64,000 nt of DNA from an uncultured Coriobacteriaceae bacterium (GTDB taxonomy: Bacteria; Actinomycetota; Coriobacteriia; Coriobacteriales; Atopobiaceae): assembly GCA_902790135.1 (NCBI GenBank), contig CADAQM010000006.1, forward strand, positions 1 through 64,000. Reading direction: 5' to 3'. Below, piece after piece: positions 1 to 8,256 of this stretch. Numbering within the stretch: position 1 is the stretch's first letter; each line of letters starts with the position of its first letter. A program made the position numbers and the translations under genes. The notes beneath the pieces were generated by a model that was given only the letters and a program-made list of their open reading frames with translations, was not told the origin of the DNA and did no database searches.

Positions 1-1602
1 CGCCTGTCCGACATCCTGGAGGAGACCTACGGCACCATGGTCTACCAGGAGCAGGTCATGCAGATCTCCATGAAGATGTGCGGCTTCTCGGCCGGAGAGT
101 CCGACTCGCGCATCCGCAAGCCGGTGGCCAAGAAGAAGATCAAGATGCTCACCGACGAGGTCTTCCACTGGGAGAACGGCAAGGACGAGACCATCTACGA
201 CCACTGGATGAACGGTGCCGAGGACAACCAGTACACCCGCCAGATCGCGCAGAAGATCTGGGACGACGTTCTCGAGTTTGCGTCCTACGCCTTCAACAAG
301 AGCCACTCGGCCGGATACGCCATCCTGGTCATGCAGACGGCCTGGCTCAAGGCCTACTTCCCCAAGGAGTACATGGCATCGGTCCTTACCAGCTACATGG
401 GCAAGACCGAGAAGATCGTCCACTACGTGACGGCATGCCGTCACGAGGGCGTCGCCATCCTGCCGCCTGACATCAACGAGAGCGGAAAGGACTTCACGGC
501 CACGGCCGAGGGCGTCCGCTTTGGCTTTGCGGGCATCCGCGGCGTGGGTGCCGGCGTGGGCGAGGCCATCATGGCCGAGCGCGAGGCGGGCGGCCCCTTC
601 AAGACCCTGCACGACTTCGTGGAGCGCGTCGACTCGAGCCAGGCCAACCGCCGCGTGATCGAGGCGCTCATCAAGAGCGGCGCCTTCGACTCCACGGGCT
701 ACACGCGCATGCAGATGATGCACTTCGTCGACAAGAACAACCCTGAGAACATCATCGACGCGGCCATCAAGCGCCAGAAGGACCGTGCTGCGGGGCAGAG
801 CTCGCTGTTTGACATGTTTGCCGACGTGGCGGGTTCGGGCTTCGAGAGTGACGTGCCCGCACCGGACGGCATCGAGTGGGACCGCACGGCCAAGCTGGCG
901 CAGGAGCACGAGGTGCTGGGCATCTACGTCTCCGACCACCCGTTGCGTCCCTACGAGTACGCGCTCTCCAAGGCGCGCGACGTCCTGATCAGCGATATCG
1001 AGCTGAGCGAGGAGTACGTCAACCCCGCTACGGGCACCACCTCAACGCGCTACAAGGTGCCCGAGGGCAAGAGCATCCATCTGGCTGGCATGGTCACGGC
1101 GGTCGCCAAGAAGACCACCAAGAACGGCGACAACATGGCCATCGTCACCCTCGAGGACATGGAGGGCGAGATCACGCTGGTCGTGTTCCCCAAGCTCTAC
1201 AAGCAGTGCGCGTCAGTTCTGGCGGGTGAGATCGACCAGGAGACCGGCGAGACGGTGGGTAACGTCTTCGTGCGCGTGACGGGCAAGCTCGAGCGCTCCG
1301 ACCGCGGAAACCAGATCATCTGCCAGGAGGTCAAGGCACTTGAGCTCTCCGAACGCACCAACAAGCCCAAGGTCTTCGAGGTGTTCCTGACGCCCAAGCT
1401 GCTCACCTACGACCGCCTGCAGTACCTCAACTCGATCTTCGCACGCTATGCGGGCATGGATCGCGTGGAGCTTCTGGTGCAGGAGGCATCGGGCAACACG
1501 ATGCGCATGGAGCTGCCCACGCGCGTCGACGCGCGCAGCGCCCTGCTCGAGGCCGAGGTCAAGGACCTGATTGGGCAAGAGGGTCACGTGGCCTTCGCGT
1601 AG
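1..1602 (+). CDS. dnaE: DNA polymerase III alpha subunit, C-terminal part (gene starts before the window)
   Basis: Replicative polymerase catalytic subunit. The reading frame is open from base 1, so only the last 533 residues are present. The N-terminal stretch (EETYG then MVYQEQVMQ, then FNKSHSAGYA) is the conserved DnaE region in the palm/fingers. A helix-hairpin-helix-like segment (GIRGVGAGVGEAI) lies near residue 177 of the visible part. An OB-fold segment (HLAGMVTAV ... EGEITLVVFP) lies around residues 360-410. The gene is convergent with the next one, 55 bp away, with no clear terminator between them. The protein is intact to its stop codon and looks functional. Confidence 0.97.
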   Translation, partial: RLSDILEETYGTMVYQEQVMQISMKMCGFSAGESDSRIRKPVAKKKIKMLTDEVFHWENGKDETIYDHWMNGAEDNQYTRQIAQKIWDDVLEFASYAFNKSHSAGYAILVMQTAWLKAYFPKEYMASVLTSYMGKTEKIVHYVTACRHEGVAILPPDINESGKDFTATAEGVRFGFAGIRGVGAGVGEAIMAEREAGGPFKTLHDFVERVDSSQANRRVIEALIKSGAFDSTGYTRMQMMHFVDKNNPENIIDAAIKRQKDRAAGQSSLFDMFADVAGSGFESDVPAPDGIEWDRTAKLAQEHEVLGIYVSDHPLRPYEYALSKARDVLISDIELSEEYVNPATGTTSTRYKVPEGKSIHLAGMVTAVAKKTTKNGDNMAIVTLEDMEGEITLVVFPKLYKQCASVLAGEIDQETGETVGNVFVRVTGKLERSDRGNQIICQEVKALELSERTNKPKVFEVFLTPKLLTYDRLQYLNSIFARYAGMDRVELLVQEASGNTMRMELPTRVDARSALLEAEVKDLIGQEGHVAFA

Positions 1603-1657
1603 GCGTTGCGGCCCTGATATGAGATGCGACAAGGGCGTCGGAGTACTCTGCCTTTGT

Positions 1658-2575
1658 CTATGCCTCGAATCCGTGTGCCGTCAGGACGCCGGCCAATGAC
1701 GGCGTCTGCGCGAGGGTACGTGCCACCAGCGAGTGTATGTCGTCAGCCAGGCGCTGCTCGTCCTCCTCGGCGAGGTAGGCGGCAAGCACGTCGACTACCT
1801 GCTTATATGTGAGCTCGTCTTCCCCAAAGCGCGCGTCGTAGATGCGCTCCTCATGGGCGCAGTCGTTGCGCAGCTCGCTTAGCGTTTCGAGATCATGCAG
1901 CATGCCGGCGGGGGAGAGGGTCTTGCCCTCGTGTGTCGCCCCGCAGGCCTCGCGCATGCGCTGGCAGACCTTGCGCTGCTCGCCGCGCTTCATCAGCGCA
2001 AAGAAGTAGCGGAGGTTCCCAAAGGTCAGGTCGGAGAAGAGGACCCAAAGGGGCACCTGATCGTAGTGCTCGCGGTACCATGCCACGCGGCCGCTGTCGC
2101 GAGGCTCGTCGTCATGCTCGTCTACGGCGTGCCCGCGGGCGTGATGCTCGAGCGTGTTTATCATCCAGGTGAGGTCGCCCTCGTGGGTGGCGGGGCCGCG
2201 CAGGTACTCGCTCTGCTGCGCATAGCATCCGCGCCGGAGGTATGCGTTCGCCTTGCGATGCTGCTCGCAGAAGGTGTGGGAAAGCACTGCCCGAAGGGTC
2301 GACTCCACGCACATCACGGCGCGGAAGGTCACCGAGCGCAGCTCGCGGTCAAACAGGAAAAGCTGGTAGATCTGGTCAAAGGTCGTGCCGCGCTGGTAGC
2401 GGTCGTCGTTGGCTGCCCTGCTTGCGGCTTGGTTCAGAAAGGCCTTGCCGTATCCATTGACCACGGCATAGTACCCGTCGCGCAGCAGGATTGCGGCGGT
2501 CTGCTCGCTGGTCTCCACCCCGCGCATCCGCAGCAGTGCCATCTGCTCGCCTATGGACCTGAACTGCTTCTCCAT
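1658..2575 (-). CDS. Abi_2 (AbiD/AbiF-like) family protein with HEPN motif
   Basis: 305-residue protein. The N-terminus (DGYYAVVNGYGKAFL), the FDRELRS stretch and the helix ESTLRAVLSH match the Abi-like (Abi_2) family, whose members include phage abortive-infection proteins. Near the C-terminus, R236-N-D-C-A-H241 fits the R-x4-H signature of HEPN ribonuclease-like domains. Family knowledge therefore suggests RNA cleavage on phage infection, but this is inference. It stands alone on the minus strand, between the dnaE end and an XRE regulator gene. A 17-bp inverted repeat lies just upstream of its start. No phage or transposon genes adjoin it. Confidence 0.85.
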   Translation of the reverse strand: MEKQFRSIGEQMALLRMRGVETSEQTAAILLRDGYYAVVNGYGKAFLNQAASRAANDDRYQRGTTFDQIYQLFLFDRELRSVTFRAVMCVESTLRAVLSHTFCEQHRKANAYLRRGCYAQQSEYLRGPATHEGDLTWMINTLEHHARGHAVDEHDDEPRDSGRVAWYREHYDQVPLWVLFSDLTFGNLRYFFALMKRGEQRKVCQRMREACGATHEGKTLSPAGMLHDLETLSELRNDCAHEERIYDARFGEDELTYKQVVDVLAAYLAEEDEQRLADDIHSLVARTLAQTPSLAGVLTAHGFEA

Positions 2576-2632
2576 GGTGTCCCTTCGTTAGGTCTCATGA
2601 TACGTGACTGGGACTGGGTGCGTACGGTATTC

Positions 2633-2681
2633 GGCCCCCAAAAGGACAAAGGGCTCCGTCCCGATTGTCCTTTTGGGGGCC
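2633..2681. repeat. 17-bp perfect inverted repeat (possible terminator or mobile palindrome)
   Basis: Arms at 2633-2649 and 2665-2681 are perfectly complementary over 17 bases, with a 15-base loop. It sits between the XRE gene (ends 2695, minus) and the Abi gene (starts 2575, minus), so it could end transcription of the XRE gene. On the minus strand no T-run follows the stem, although the stem itself contains four consecutive A/T pairs. Confidence 0.7.
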
Positions 2682-2694
2682 TATGGACGAGGGG

Positions 2695-3558
2695 CTATCC
2701 CTCGGTGGTGATGGTCAGCTCGCTGCGCATGCCGTTGAGCTCGACGAGATGCTCCGCGTTGGCGGTCTCCTCCACGCCGTCAAGGACAAGGTGGTTCGCG
2801 ATGCCGCGCTTGCGTAGGGCGATGGCCTCCCCGCGCGGGATCTGTAGGCGCGAGGTCGAGGACAACTGGTTGATATCAAGCCTGGCCGGCAGCGTCGTGC
2901 AGTGTACGAACAGGTCCTGGTTGGTGTCGGCCTCCACATGTCCGATGACATCGGAAAGGGTGAGACGAGCGAACTTTCCGCCAACCTCGACCCTGCTGGC
3001 AGCGAGGGTGGATACCTCCACGCTGTCTGCGCTTCCCTCGAGCTCGATGCGGTTCTCCCAGTTTGCGGGCACCTCGATGCGCACGTCGAGCGAGGAGCGC
3101 GCCTCGGCTGCCGTGACGCTGCCCATCGAGACGACCTCGATATCAAAGCTGTTCTCATCTGGGTCGATATGAACCTTGAAAGCCTCCTGCAGACTCTCGA
3201 TGCTGGCGCTCTCGAGGACGACGCGCACCTTGCTGGTTTGGGTGCCAATCAGCTTGACGTTGCGCGCGTTGCCGTACGAGATGTCAAAGTCGTGCGCGGC
3301 AAACACGTCGCACTGTGTTATCGAGTTGGGAATCTCCGGCTCTTCGTCGATCACTGCCTGCTCGGGGGAGTCGCGGAGCAGGGAGTCGACGGTGACGCCA
3401 AAGAGGTCTGCGATGGCCACGATGTTGTCGAGGTCGGGCGTGCCAAGGCCCGTCTCCCAGCGCGTGACGGCCTGACGGGACACCCCAAGGCGCTCCGCCA
3501 TCTGCTCCTGCGAGAGTCCGGCTTGCTTGCGAAGGTCACGGATATGGTCTGCGAACAT
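2695..3558 (-). CDS. XRE-family helix-turn-helix regulator with C-terminal beta-rich domain
   Basis: 287 residues. The first ~65 form a Cro/CI-type HTH (LSQEQMAERLGVSRQAVTRW, then PDLDNIVAIADLFGV and the SLL motif), close to typical Gram-positive XRE regulators. The remaining ~200 residues are rich in short beta-strand-like segments (VRIEVPANW, VSTLAASRVEVGGKF, LTLSDVIGHVEADT) resembling DUF4097-type adhesin-like repeats often fused to such HTHs. The effector is unknown. A perfect 10-bp dyad lies about 95 bp upstream of the start and is a candidate autoregulatory site. Confidence 0.85.
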   Translation of the reverse strand: MFADHIRDLRKQAGLSQEQMAERLGVSRQAVTRWETGLGTPDLDNIVAIADLFGVTVDSLLRDSPEQAVIDEEPEIPNSITQCDVFAAHDFDISYGNARNVKLIGTQTSKVRVVLESASIESLQEAFKVHIDPDENSFDIEVVSMGSVTAAEARSSLDVRIEVPANWENRIELEGSADSVEVSTLAASRVEVGGKFARLTLSDVIGHVEADTNQDLFVHCTTLPARLDINQLSSTSRLQIPRGEAIALRKRGIANHLVLDGVEETANAEHLVELNGMRSELTITTEG

Positions 3559-3651
3559 GGTCTTCTCCTTACGGTTGGCGCTTTCGTTGCCACCAACCTA
3601 CGGCGGTGGGACGGTAGCGGCCAGCAAAGGCATGCGACATCGGGGAAATTT

Positions 3652-3672
3652 GATGCTACGAATCGTAGCATC
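3652..3672. promoter_or_regulatory. Perfect dyad, candidate operator for the adjacent XRE regulator
   Basis: Arms 3652-3661 (gatgctacga) and 3663-3672 (tcgtagcatc) are perfectly complementary around a single centre base. A one-base centre makes an RNA hairpin less likely than a dimeric repressor site. It lies upstream of the XRE start (3558) and just past the 3' end of the hydrolase gene. Function is inferred. Confidence 0.5.
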
Positions 3673-3692
3673 GGCCTCTAGCAGGCCTTTTG

Positions 3693-4622
3693 TCAAGCTT
3701 GAATGCAGTCGTGCTCGTCCATCCAGCTGGCAAGCAGCTGGCAGTATCGCTCGTTGTCGTCCACGAAGCACATGTGACGGCACCCGGCCATGAGCTCCCA
3801 ACGCGCTTGGGGCAGTCTGTCGTACATCGTCTTGGCAATGAGCGGGGTGCACAGATCGTCCGTCCCACTGATGACAAGCGCGGGAAGATCGAGCTCGCGC
3901 AACCTGTCGGTGTAGCTCCACTGCGCGAGCGTGCCCATGGGTGTCAGCTCGTTGGGACCCCAGGCCGTGACATACGACTTGGCGCCCGACACCTTGGCGC
4001 GTCTCAGGCATTCAGGCGCGCTCTCGTCGTAGTGGGAGTCCGCGCAGTGCAGGAGCATGTAGTGGTCGAGTGCCCGCTGATAGGCGGGGGAGGAGTAGTC
4101 GCCTGTCTCCTCGGCCTGCATGAGTGCCTCCCACTCGCCCAGAGGGAGCTGCCTGGCCATGCGGTGCTGCTCCTTGCCCCAAAGCTGCGAGTCCGAGAGG
4201 GTGGAGGAGAGAATCACCGAGTTTACGCCCTCCGTGCCGCGCTCCACCAGGTAGGTGATGGCAAGCATGCCGCCCCAGGACTGCCCAAGCAGGTGGACGC
4301 GCCTGAGTCCCAGCGCGTCGATGAGGTTTACCAGCTCGTCGACCCACGTCTCCGCCTTCCAGAGCTCGGGATGGCCTTCCACGTAGGACCTGCCACATCC
4401 CAGTTGGTCGTAGCTCACCACAGCCCGTCCCGTCTCGCCTGCCAGTCGGTCGAGGACCTCGAAGTAGTTGTGCGTGGATCCTGGCCCGCCGTGCAGCAGA
4501 AGCAGCGCCGGCCTGTCGGCGCTGAGGTCGCCGACGGCACGCCAATAGGTCTCGTACTGCCCAAATTGCGCATAGCCATCGGTGACGGCTGCGTTGTGAG
4601 CGGAAGTGTGGGGGCTCGCCAT
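3693..4622 (-). CDS. Proline iminopeptidase-family alpha/beta hydrolase (S33)
   Basis: 309 residues from the ATG at 4622, which has a good ribosome site (ggagagg) in front; an upstream in-frame start at 4676 lacks one. The oxyanion motif HGGPGS and nucleophile elbow GQSWGG are the proline iminopeptidase signature. The acid (GTDDLCTP) and histidine (CRHMCF) of the triad follow in order. Length and motifs fit cytosolic S33 aminopeptidases that remove N-terminal proline or related residues from short peptides. Transcribed away from the superoxide reductase gene. Confidence 0.9.
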   Translation of the reverse strand: MASPHTSAHNAAVTDGYAQFGQYETYWRAVGDLSADRPALLLLHGGPGSTHNYFEVLDRLAGETGRAVVSYDQLGCGRSYVEGHPELWKAETWVDELVNLIDALGLRRVHLLGQSWGGMLAITYLVERGTEGVNSVILSSTLSDSQLWGKEQHRMARQLPLGEWEALMQAEETGDYSSPAYQRALDHYMLLHCADSHYDESAPECLRRAKVSGAKSYVTAWGPNELTPMGTLAQWSYTDRLRELDLPALVISGTDDLCTPLIAKTMYDRLPQARWELMAGCRHMCFVDDNERYCQLLASWMDEHDCIQA

Positions 4623-4767
4623 GGTCCTCTCCCTCGCCTGTGGCTCCGATTGTCTAAGGGTAGCGCTTGTCCGCAAAGCCGTCTCGCACGCATGTCCCCT
4701 GTGTCACGTACAATAGGAACCAGCGGACACAGAGCCCGTAGGAGAGGACGTATCGAAAGGAGCCTCC

Positions 4768-5148
4768 ATGGCTGACGTCAAGTTCTTCAAGTGCACCAAG
4801 TGCGCCAACATGTTCGTGAAGGTGATCGAGGGTCCCTGCACGCCGGTTTGCTGCGGCGAGCCTTGCGTGGAGCTCGTGGCTGGCTCCTCTGACGGTGCCC
4901 GCGAGAAGCATGTTCCGGCCGTGACCCGTGAGGGTGGCAAGATCGTCGCCCGCATCGGTGAGGTCGACCATCCCATGCTCGACGCCCATTACATCCAGTT
5001 CGTCGCGCTTGCCACGCCCGATCGCATCGAGATCAAGAAGCTCAAGCCCGGTGAGGAGCCGGTTGCCACCTTCGCCTGCGACGGCGCCGAGGATGTCACC
5101 GTCTACGAGTACTGCAACCTCCACGGCCTGTTCAAGGCTGACCTCTAA
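4768..5148 (+). CDS. dfx: Desulfoferrodoxin / two-iron superoxide reductase
   Basis: 126 residues. Reduces superoxide to peroxide without making oxygen, a defence typical of anaerobes. The N-terminal desulforedoxin-like iron centre is complete: C9, C12, C28, C29. The catalytic centre ligands are also visible: H48 (EKHVP), H68 and H74 (DHPMLDAHYI), C116 and H119 (CNLHG). The start has a clear aaagga ribosome site. The next gene follows after 3 bases, so the two are probably co-transcribed and translationally coupled. Confidence 0.97.
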   Translation: MADVKFFKCTKCANMFVKVIEGPCTPVCCGEPCVELVAGSSDGAREKHVPAVTREGGKIVARIGEVDHPMLDAHYIQFVALATPDRIEIKKLKPGEEPVATFACDGAEDVTVYEYCNLHGLFKADL

Positions 5149-5151
5149 GCC

Positions 5152-6933
5152 GTGCGCATTGCTCTTGCGCAGATAAACACGGTGCCAGGTGCGTTTGACC
5201 AGGTTGTCGAGCGCATGGTGGCACAGACGCGAAGGGCCGCAGAGCAGGGAGCAGACCTCGTGGTCTTCCCGCTCGCGGCCCTCGCGGGTGTTGAGGATCT
5301 GCCGTATCCCGACATTCCAGCCTACCTGCACGACGTCGCCGATGCGCTCGTCAGCATGGCGGACCGTTTTGCCTGCCCGGCCATCGTCCCGGTGCCAGCT
5401 GACATGGGCATGCCCAGCAGGTCCTTCGACGCGATCATGATAGACAACGGCGACCTGCGGTTCTTGGGCTTCTCGACAAGGACTGATGCCGGCGCTCGCC
5501 CGCGTGTGGACATACCCGAGTTCGACCTCTGCGGCATGCGTGCGGCACTGGCCCTCTCGCAGGACGACCTCGACACGCTCTGCGACTATGACTATGACGT
5601 CGACGTGGTGCTCTATATCTCCGGCTATCCCTTTGCGCTGGACGATCCCGCAAGCGCCATGGGAGCCGACCTTGGCAACGCACGCTTCGAGTCGGACGCC
5701 CAGTCCATTGGGGCATGGCTGGTGGGGTGCGCGCCTGTCGGCGGCTATGGCGACCAAGTCTTTACCGGATCGAGCTTCGTGCTTGCCCCATCGGGCAACC
5801 TGGTGGCGCTCGCGCCAGCCTTCGAGGAGGCGTTGCTCGTCGCAGACCTTGACACGGAGGCCACAGACGACGCGGAGCCCCTGTTTCCCGAGATGTTCGA
5901 CGTGCCCTTCCACCTGTGGCAGACCGTCTCGCTGGGCATCCACGACTACGTGACCAAGCAAGGCCAGACCGATGTGGCGCTCTGCCTCGACGGCAGTATG
6001 GCTTCCTCGGTGCTTGCCGCCCTAGCCTCCGATGCGGTGGGTCCCCTGCATGTCCATGCGCTTGTTGGCGCCTCGGCTGGTGCCTCTGCTCCAGCTTGTC
6101 GCGAGTTGGCAAAGCGCCTGCACATCGACCAGCGCGATGCGGCCGGTCAGCCGCGTGGCTTTGATGCGCGTGACCTCGACGAGCTCGAGCTGGCTGCCCT
6201 AGCCCGCGAGCAGGACGCCCTGGTGCTTGCGCCTTACGACAAGACGGGACTGGCATTGGGTGCATACGGCAGGCACGTCTCGTGCGCCGAGCTCTGCCCC
6301 TTGGGCGACGTGTATCGCTCCGACGTGCTCGACATGGCGCACGTCCGCAACACCATCTCGCCGCTCTTCAGGCGCGTGGGTCTCTCCGAGTCGGAGGTGC
6401 TGAGCCTGACGCTGGCGGATGGTTCGCAGTTCACGGCGACAAGCGAGGCTGATGTCGTGCGTGTGGACGAGATCCTCTCTGGCTATGTGGAGTACGACCG
6501 TCCGCTGGCCGAGCTGGTGGCCGCAAGCGACGATGGGGGTGCCCTGGCAGAGGCGCTGCTCAAGGCAGAGCGCCTTGCCGAGCCATGGCGCCGAACGCTG
6601 CCTCCCGTGCTGGCGATGACCACCCACACGCTGGACGATGCGCGCTTCCCGCTCGGTGTGAGCTGGCACGACACGCACCTCGACGACGTGACCGACGCTG
6701 CACTGGGCTCTATGCTGCCCGCGCCCAAGCGAGAGGACAATGCCGACGATGCAGGTCATCCGTCCAAGTTCGACCTCGACGGAACCCTTGCCATGCTCCG
6801 CGACCTTGCCGAGCAGGGAGGGCTGCTGCCTCCCGGCTTCACGCCGACGGGCAAGGCTCCTGGCGGATTTGACGGCGGCATGGGCAGCGATGGCAAGCCC
6901 CTCGGATGGCTGAGCCCATTCTCGGAGAACTAG
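5152..6933 (+). CDS. NAD+ synthase-like protein (nitrilase domain + NadE domain), active-site residues not conserved
   Basis: 593 residues from a GTG start 3 bases after the superoxide reductase stop. Residues 1-250 follow the nitrilase/glutaminase fold of glutamine-dependent NadE. Residues 255-530 follow the ATP-pyrophosphatase NAD synthase fold (PLGDVYRSDVLDMAHVRN; later VDEILSGYVEYDRPLAELVA). However, the glutaminase Glu is Leu41 (FPLA instead of FPEL), the nucleophilic Cys aligns with Ser136 (LSQDD for ICED), and no clear catalytic Lys is seen. The P-loop SGGxDS reads DGSMAS (280-285). It therefore looks like a degenerate homolog with a new or regulatory role. Automated pipelines would call it NAD+ synthase. 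Confidence 0.8.
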   Translation: MRIALAQINTVPGAFDQVVERMVAQTRRAAEQGADLVVFPLAALAGVEDLPYPDIPAYLHDVADALVSMADRFACPAIVPVPADMGMPSRSFDAIMIDNGDLRFLGFSTRTDAGARPRVDIPEFDLCGMRAALALSQDDLDTLCDYDYDVDVVLYISGYPFALDDPASAMGADLGNARFESDAQSIGAWLVGCAPVGGYGDQVFTGSSFVLAPSGNLVALAPAFEEALLVADLDTEATDDAEPLFPEMFDVPFHLWQTVSLGIHDYVTKQGQTDVALCLDGSMASSVLAALASDAVGPLHVHALVGASAGASAPACRELAKRLHIDQRDAAGQPRGFDARDLDELELAALAREQDALVLAPYDKTGLALGAYGRHVSCAELCPLGDVYRSDVLDMAHVRNTISPLFRRVGLSESEVLSLTLADGSQFTATSEADVVRVDEILSGYVEYDRPLAELVAASDDGGALAEALLKAERLAEPWRRTLPPVLAMTTHTLDDARFPLGVSWHDTHLDDVTDAALGSMLPAPKREDNADDAGHPSKFDLDGTLAMLRDLAEQGGLLPPGFTPTGKAPGGFDGGMGSDGKPLGWLSPFSEN

Positions 6934-6952
6934 CGCCATAGGTGTGCTAGGA

Positions 6953-6968
6953 TAGAACGGACGTTCTA
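6953..6968. promoter_or_regulatory. Candidate LexA (SOS) box upstream of ruvCAB
   Basis: Sequence TAGAACGGACGTTCTA: 7-bp complementary arms around a 2-base centre, containing GAAC-N4-GTTC, the core of Gram-positive/actinobacterial LexA sites. It ends 32 bases before the ruvC start and overlaps a possible -10 (TAGGAT, 6948-6953). Position and target genes fit SOS control of resolvasome genes. Confidence 0.75.
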
Positions 6969-7000
6969 ATGCGGTTCCGCCGCGCTGGCGAGGAGGCTGC

Positions 7001-7630
7001 TTGATTATCTTGGGCATAGATCCTGGCCTGGCCCACACGGGTTGGGGCATTGTCGAGACACGTGGCGCGCTCTGCCGCGCGCGTGCCTACGGCTGTGTGA
7101 CCACCAAGGCGGCCGAGCCCATCGACCAGCGCCTAGGCAAGATCTTTGCCGAGATCTCACGCGTCATCGACACCTACCATCCCACGCAGCTTGCCATTGA
7201 GAAGATCTTCTTTGGCGAGAACACCCGCTCGGCGCTGGCAACCGCCCATGCACGTGGGGCTGCCATTGTGGCCTGTTCGCAGGCGGGTCTCGAGGTGGGA
7301 GAGTACACCCCCATGCAGATCAAGCAGGCTGTGGTGGGTACCGGGGCGGCCGACAAGCACCAGGTCATCTATATGGTGCGCACGGTGCTCGACCTCGACC
7401 ACGACCCACACCCCGACCACGCAGCAGACGCGCTTGCCGCAGCGGTCTGCCATGCAAACCTCAATCGCACCAAAGCCCTCTCGCGTCTTGCTGCCGGCGA
7501 TGCCATCCACGAGGCCGAGCAGGCGCAGATCGCCCTCGCGCGCGAGGAGGCCCGCGAGGTCACCGCTGCCGCCACGGCTGCCAACGTCGCGCGCATGCGT
7601 GAAGAGCAAAATAGGAGGAGCGCCTCATGA
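7001..7630 (+). CDS. ruvC: Crossover junction endodeoxyribonuclease RuvC
   Basis: 209 residues from a TTG start with aggagg four bases upstream. Cleaves Holliday junctions in the RuvABC resolvasome. Catalytic acidic residues are visible: D7 (GIDPG), E67 (AIEKIFF), and the D139/D143 pair (PDHAADALA). The C-terminal ~30 residues are a charged Ala/Glu/Arg tail beyond the usual RuvC end. The stop overlaps the ruvA start by four bases (ATGA), so the genes are coupled. A LexA-type box precedes the gene. Confidence 0.97.
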   Translation: MIILGIDPGLAHTGWGIVETRGALCRARAYGCVTTKAAEPIDQRLGKIFAEISRVIDTYHPTQLAIEKIFFGENTRSALATAHARGAAIVACSQAGLEVGEYTPMQIKQAVVGTGAADKHQVIYMVRTVLDLDHDPHPDHAADALAAAVCHANLNRTKALSRLAAGDAIHEAEQAQIALAREEAREVTAAATAANVARMREEQNRRSAS

Positions 7631-8256
7631 TCGTTCAGCTGACGGGCACACTCGTGGAGGTGCTGCCCACCCATGTGGTGCTCGACGTGGGCGGCGTGGG
7701 CTACGAGCTCGGTATATCCACGTCAACGGCTGCTGCCCTGCCGCAGGTGGGCGAGGCAGGGGTCACCATCCTCACGCGCCTCATCGTGCGCGAGGACGCC
7801 ATGGACCTCTACGGCTTTGCCACGCGCGCGGAGCGTTCGCTCTTCGACAAGCTGGTGGCCGTCTCGGGCGTTGGGCCCAAGCTTGCCTTGTCGGTTCTCT
7901 CCACCTTCTCGCCTGCACAGCTGGCAACGGTCGTTGCCACGCAGGACATCAATCGTATGGCGCAGGTGCCTGGCGTGGGCAAGCGCAAGGGGCAGCGCCT
8001 GCTCGTCGAGCTTGAGGGCGTCTTTACCAAGGATGCCGAGCTGCGTGGTCTCGTGGGTCTCGAGCAGCCCTCACTCACCAACGTGGTCTCCGCTCCGGCC
8101 GCATCGGTGGGCTCCGAGGCAACCGACGCGCTGCTCTCCATGGGCTTCACGCCGCAGGAGGCAGAGCTTGCCCTCGAGGGGCATGAGGAGGCCGGTGCCA
8201 CCACGATCGAGAAGGCCCTCGCCTATGCCCTGAGGCGTCTGGGAGGTGGTGCCTGA
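7627..8256 (+). CDS. ruvA: Holliday junction branch migration protein RuvA
   Basis: 209 residues. Binds four-way junctions and loads RuvB. Domain order: N-terminal OB-fold ([12 protein letters not shown] ... YGFATRAER), tandem helix-hairpin-helix region ([14 protein letters not shown] and [16 protein letters not shown]), then a flexible linker and a small C-terminal helical domain ([17 protein letters not shown]) that contacts RuvB. Length is normal. The stop and the ruvB ATG overlap by one base (TGATG). Confidence 0.97.
   Translation: MIVQLTGTLVEVLPTHVVLDVGGVGYELGISTSTAAALPQVGEAGVTILTRLIVREDAMDLYGFATRAERSLFDKLVAVSGVGPKLALSVLSTFSPAQLATVVATQDINRMAQVPGVGKRKGQRLLVELEGVFTKDAELRGLVGLEQPSLTNVVSAPAASVGSEATDALLSMGFTPQEAELALEGHEEAGATTIEKALAYALRRLGGGA

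Noticed and set aside
1895-3172. Long plus-strand frames opposite the Abi and XRE genes
   Set aside because: High-GC shadow frames of real minus-strand genes; no ribosome sites or family features.
5997-6030. Frameshift as the cause of the odd NadE motifs
   Set aside because: The frame is continuous with normal codon use through both domains, and flanking conserved blocks are in frame, so substitution rather than sequencing error is likely.
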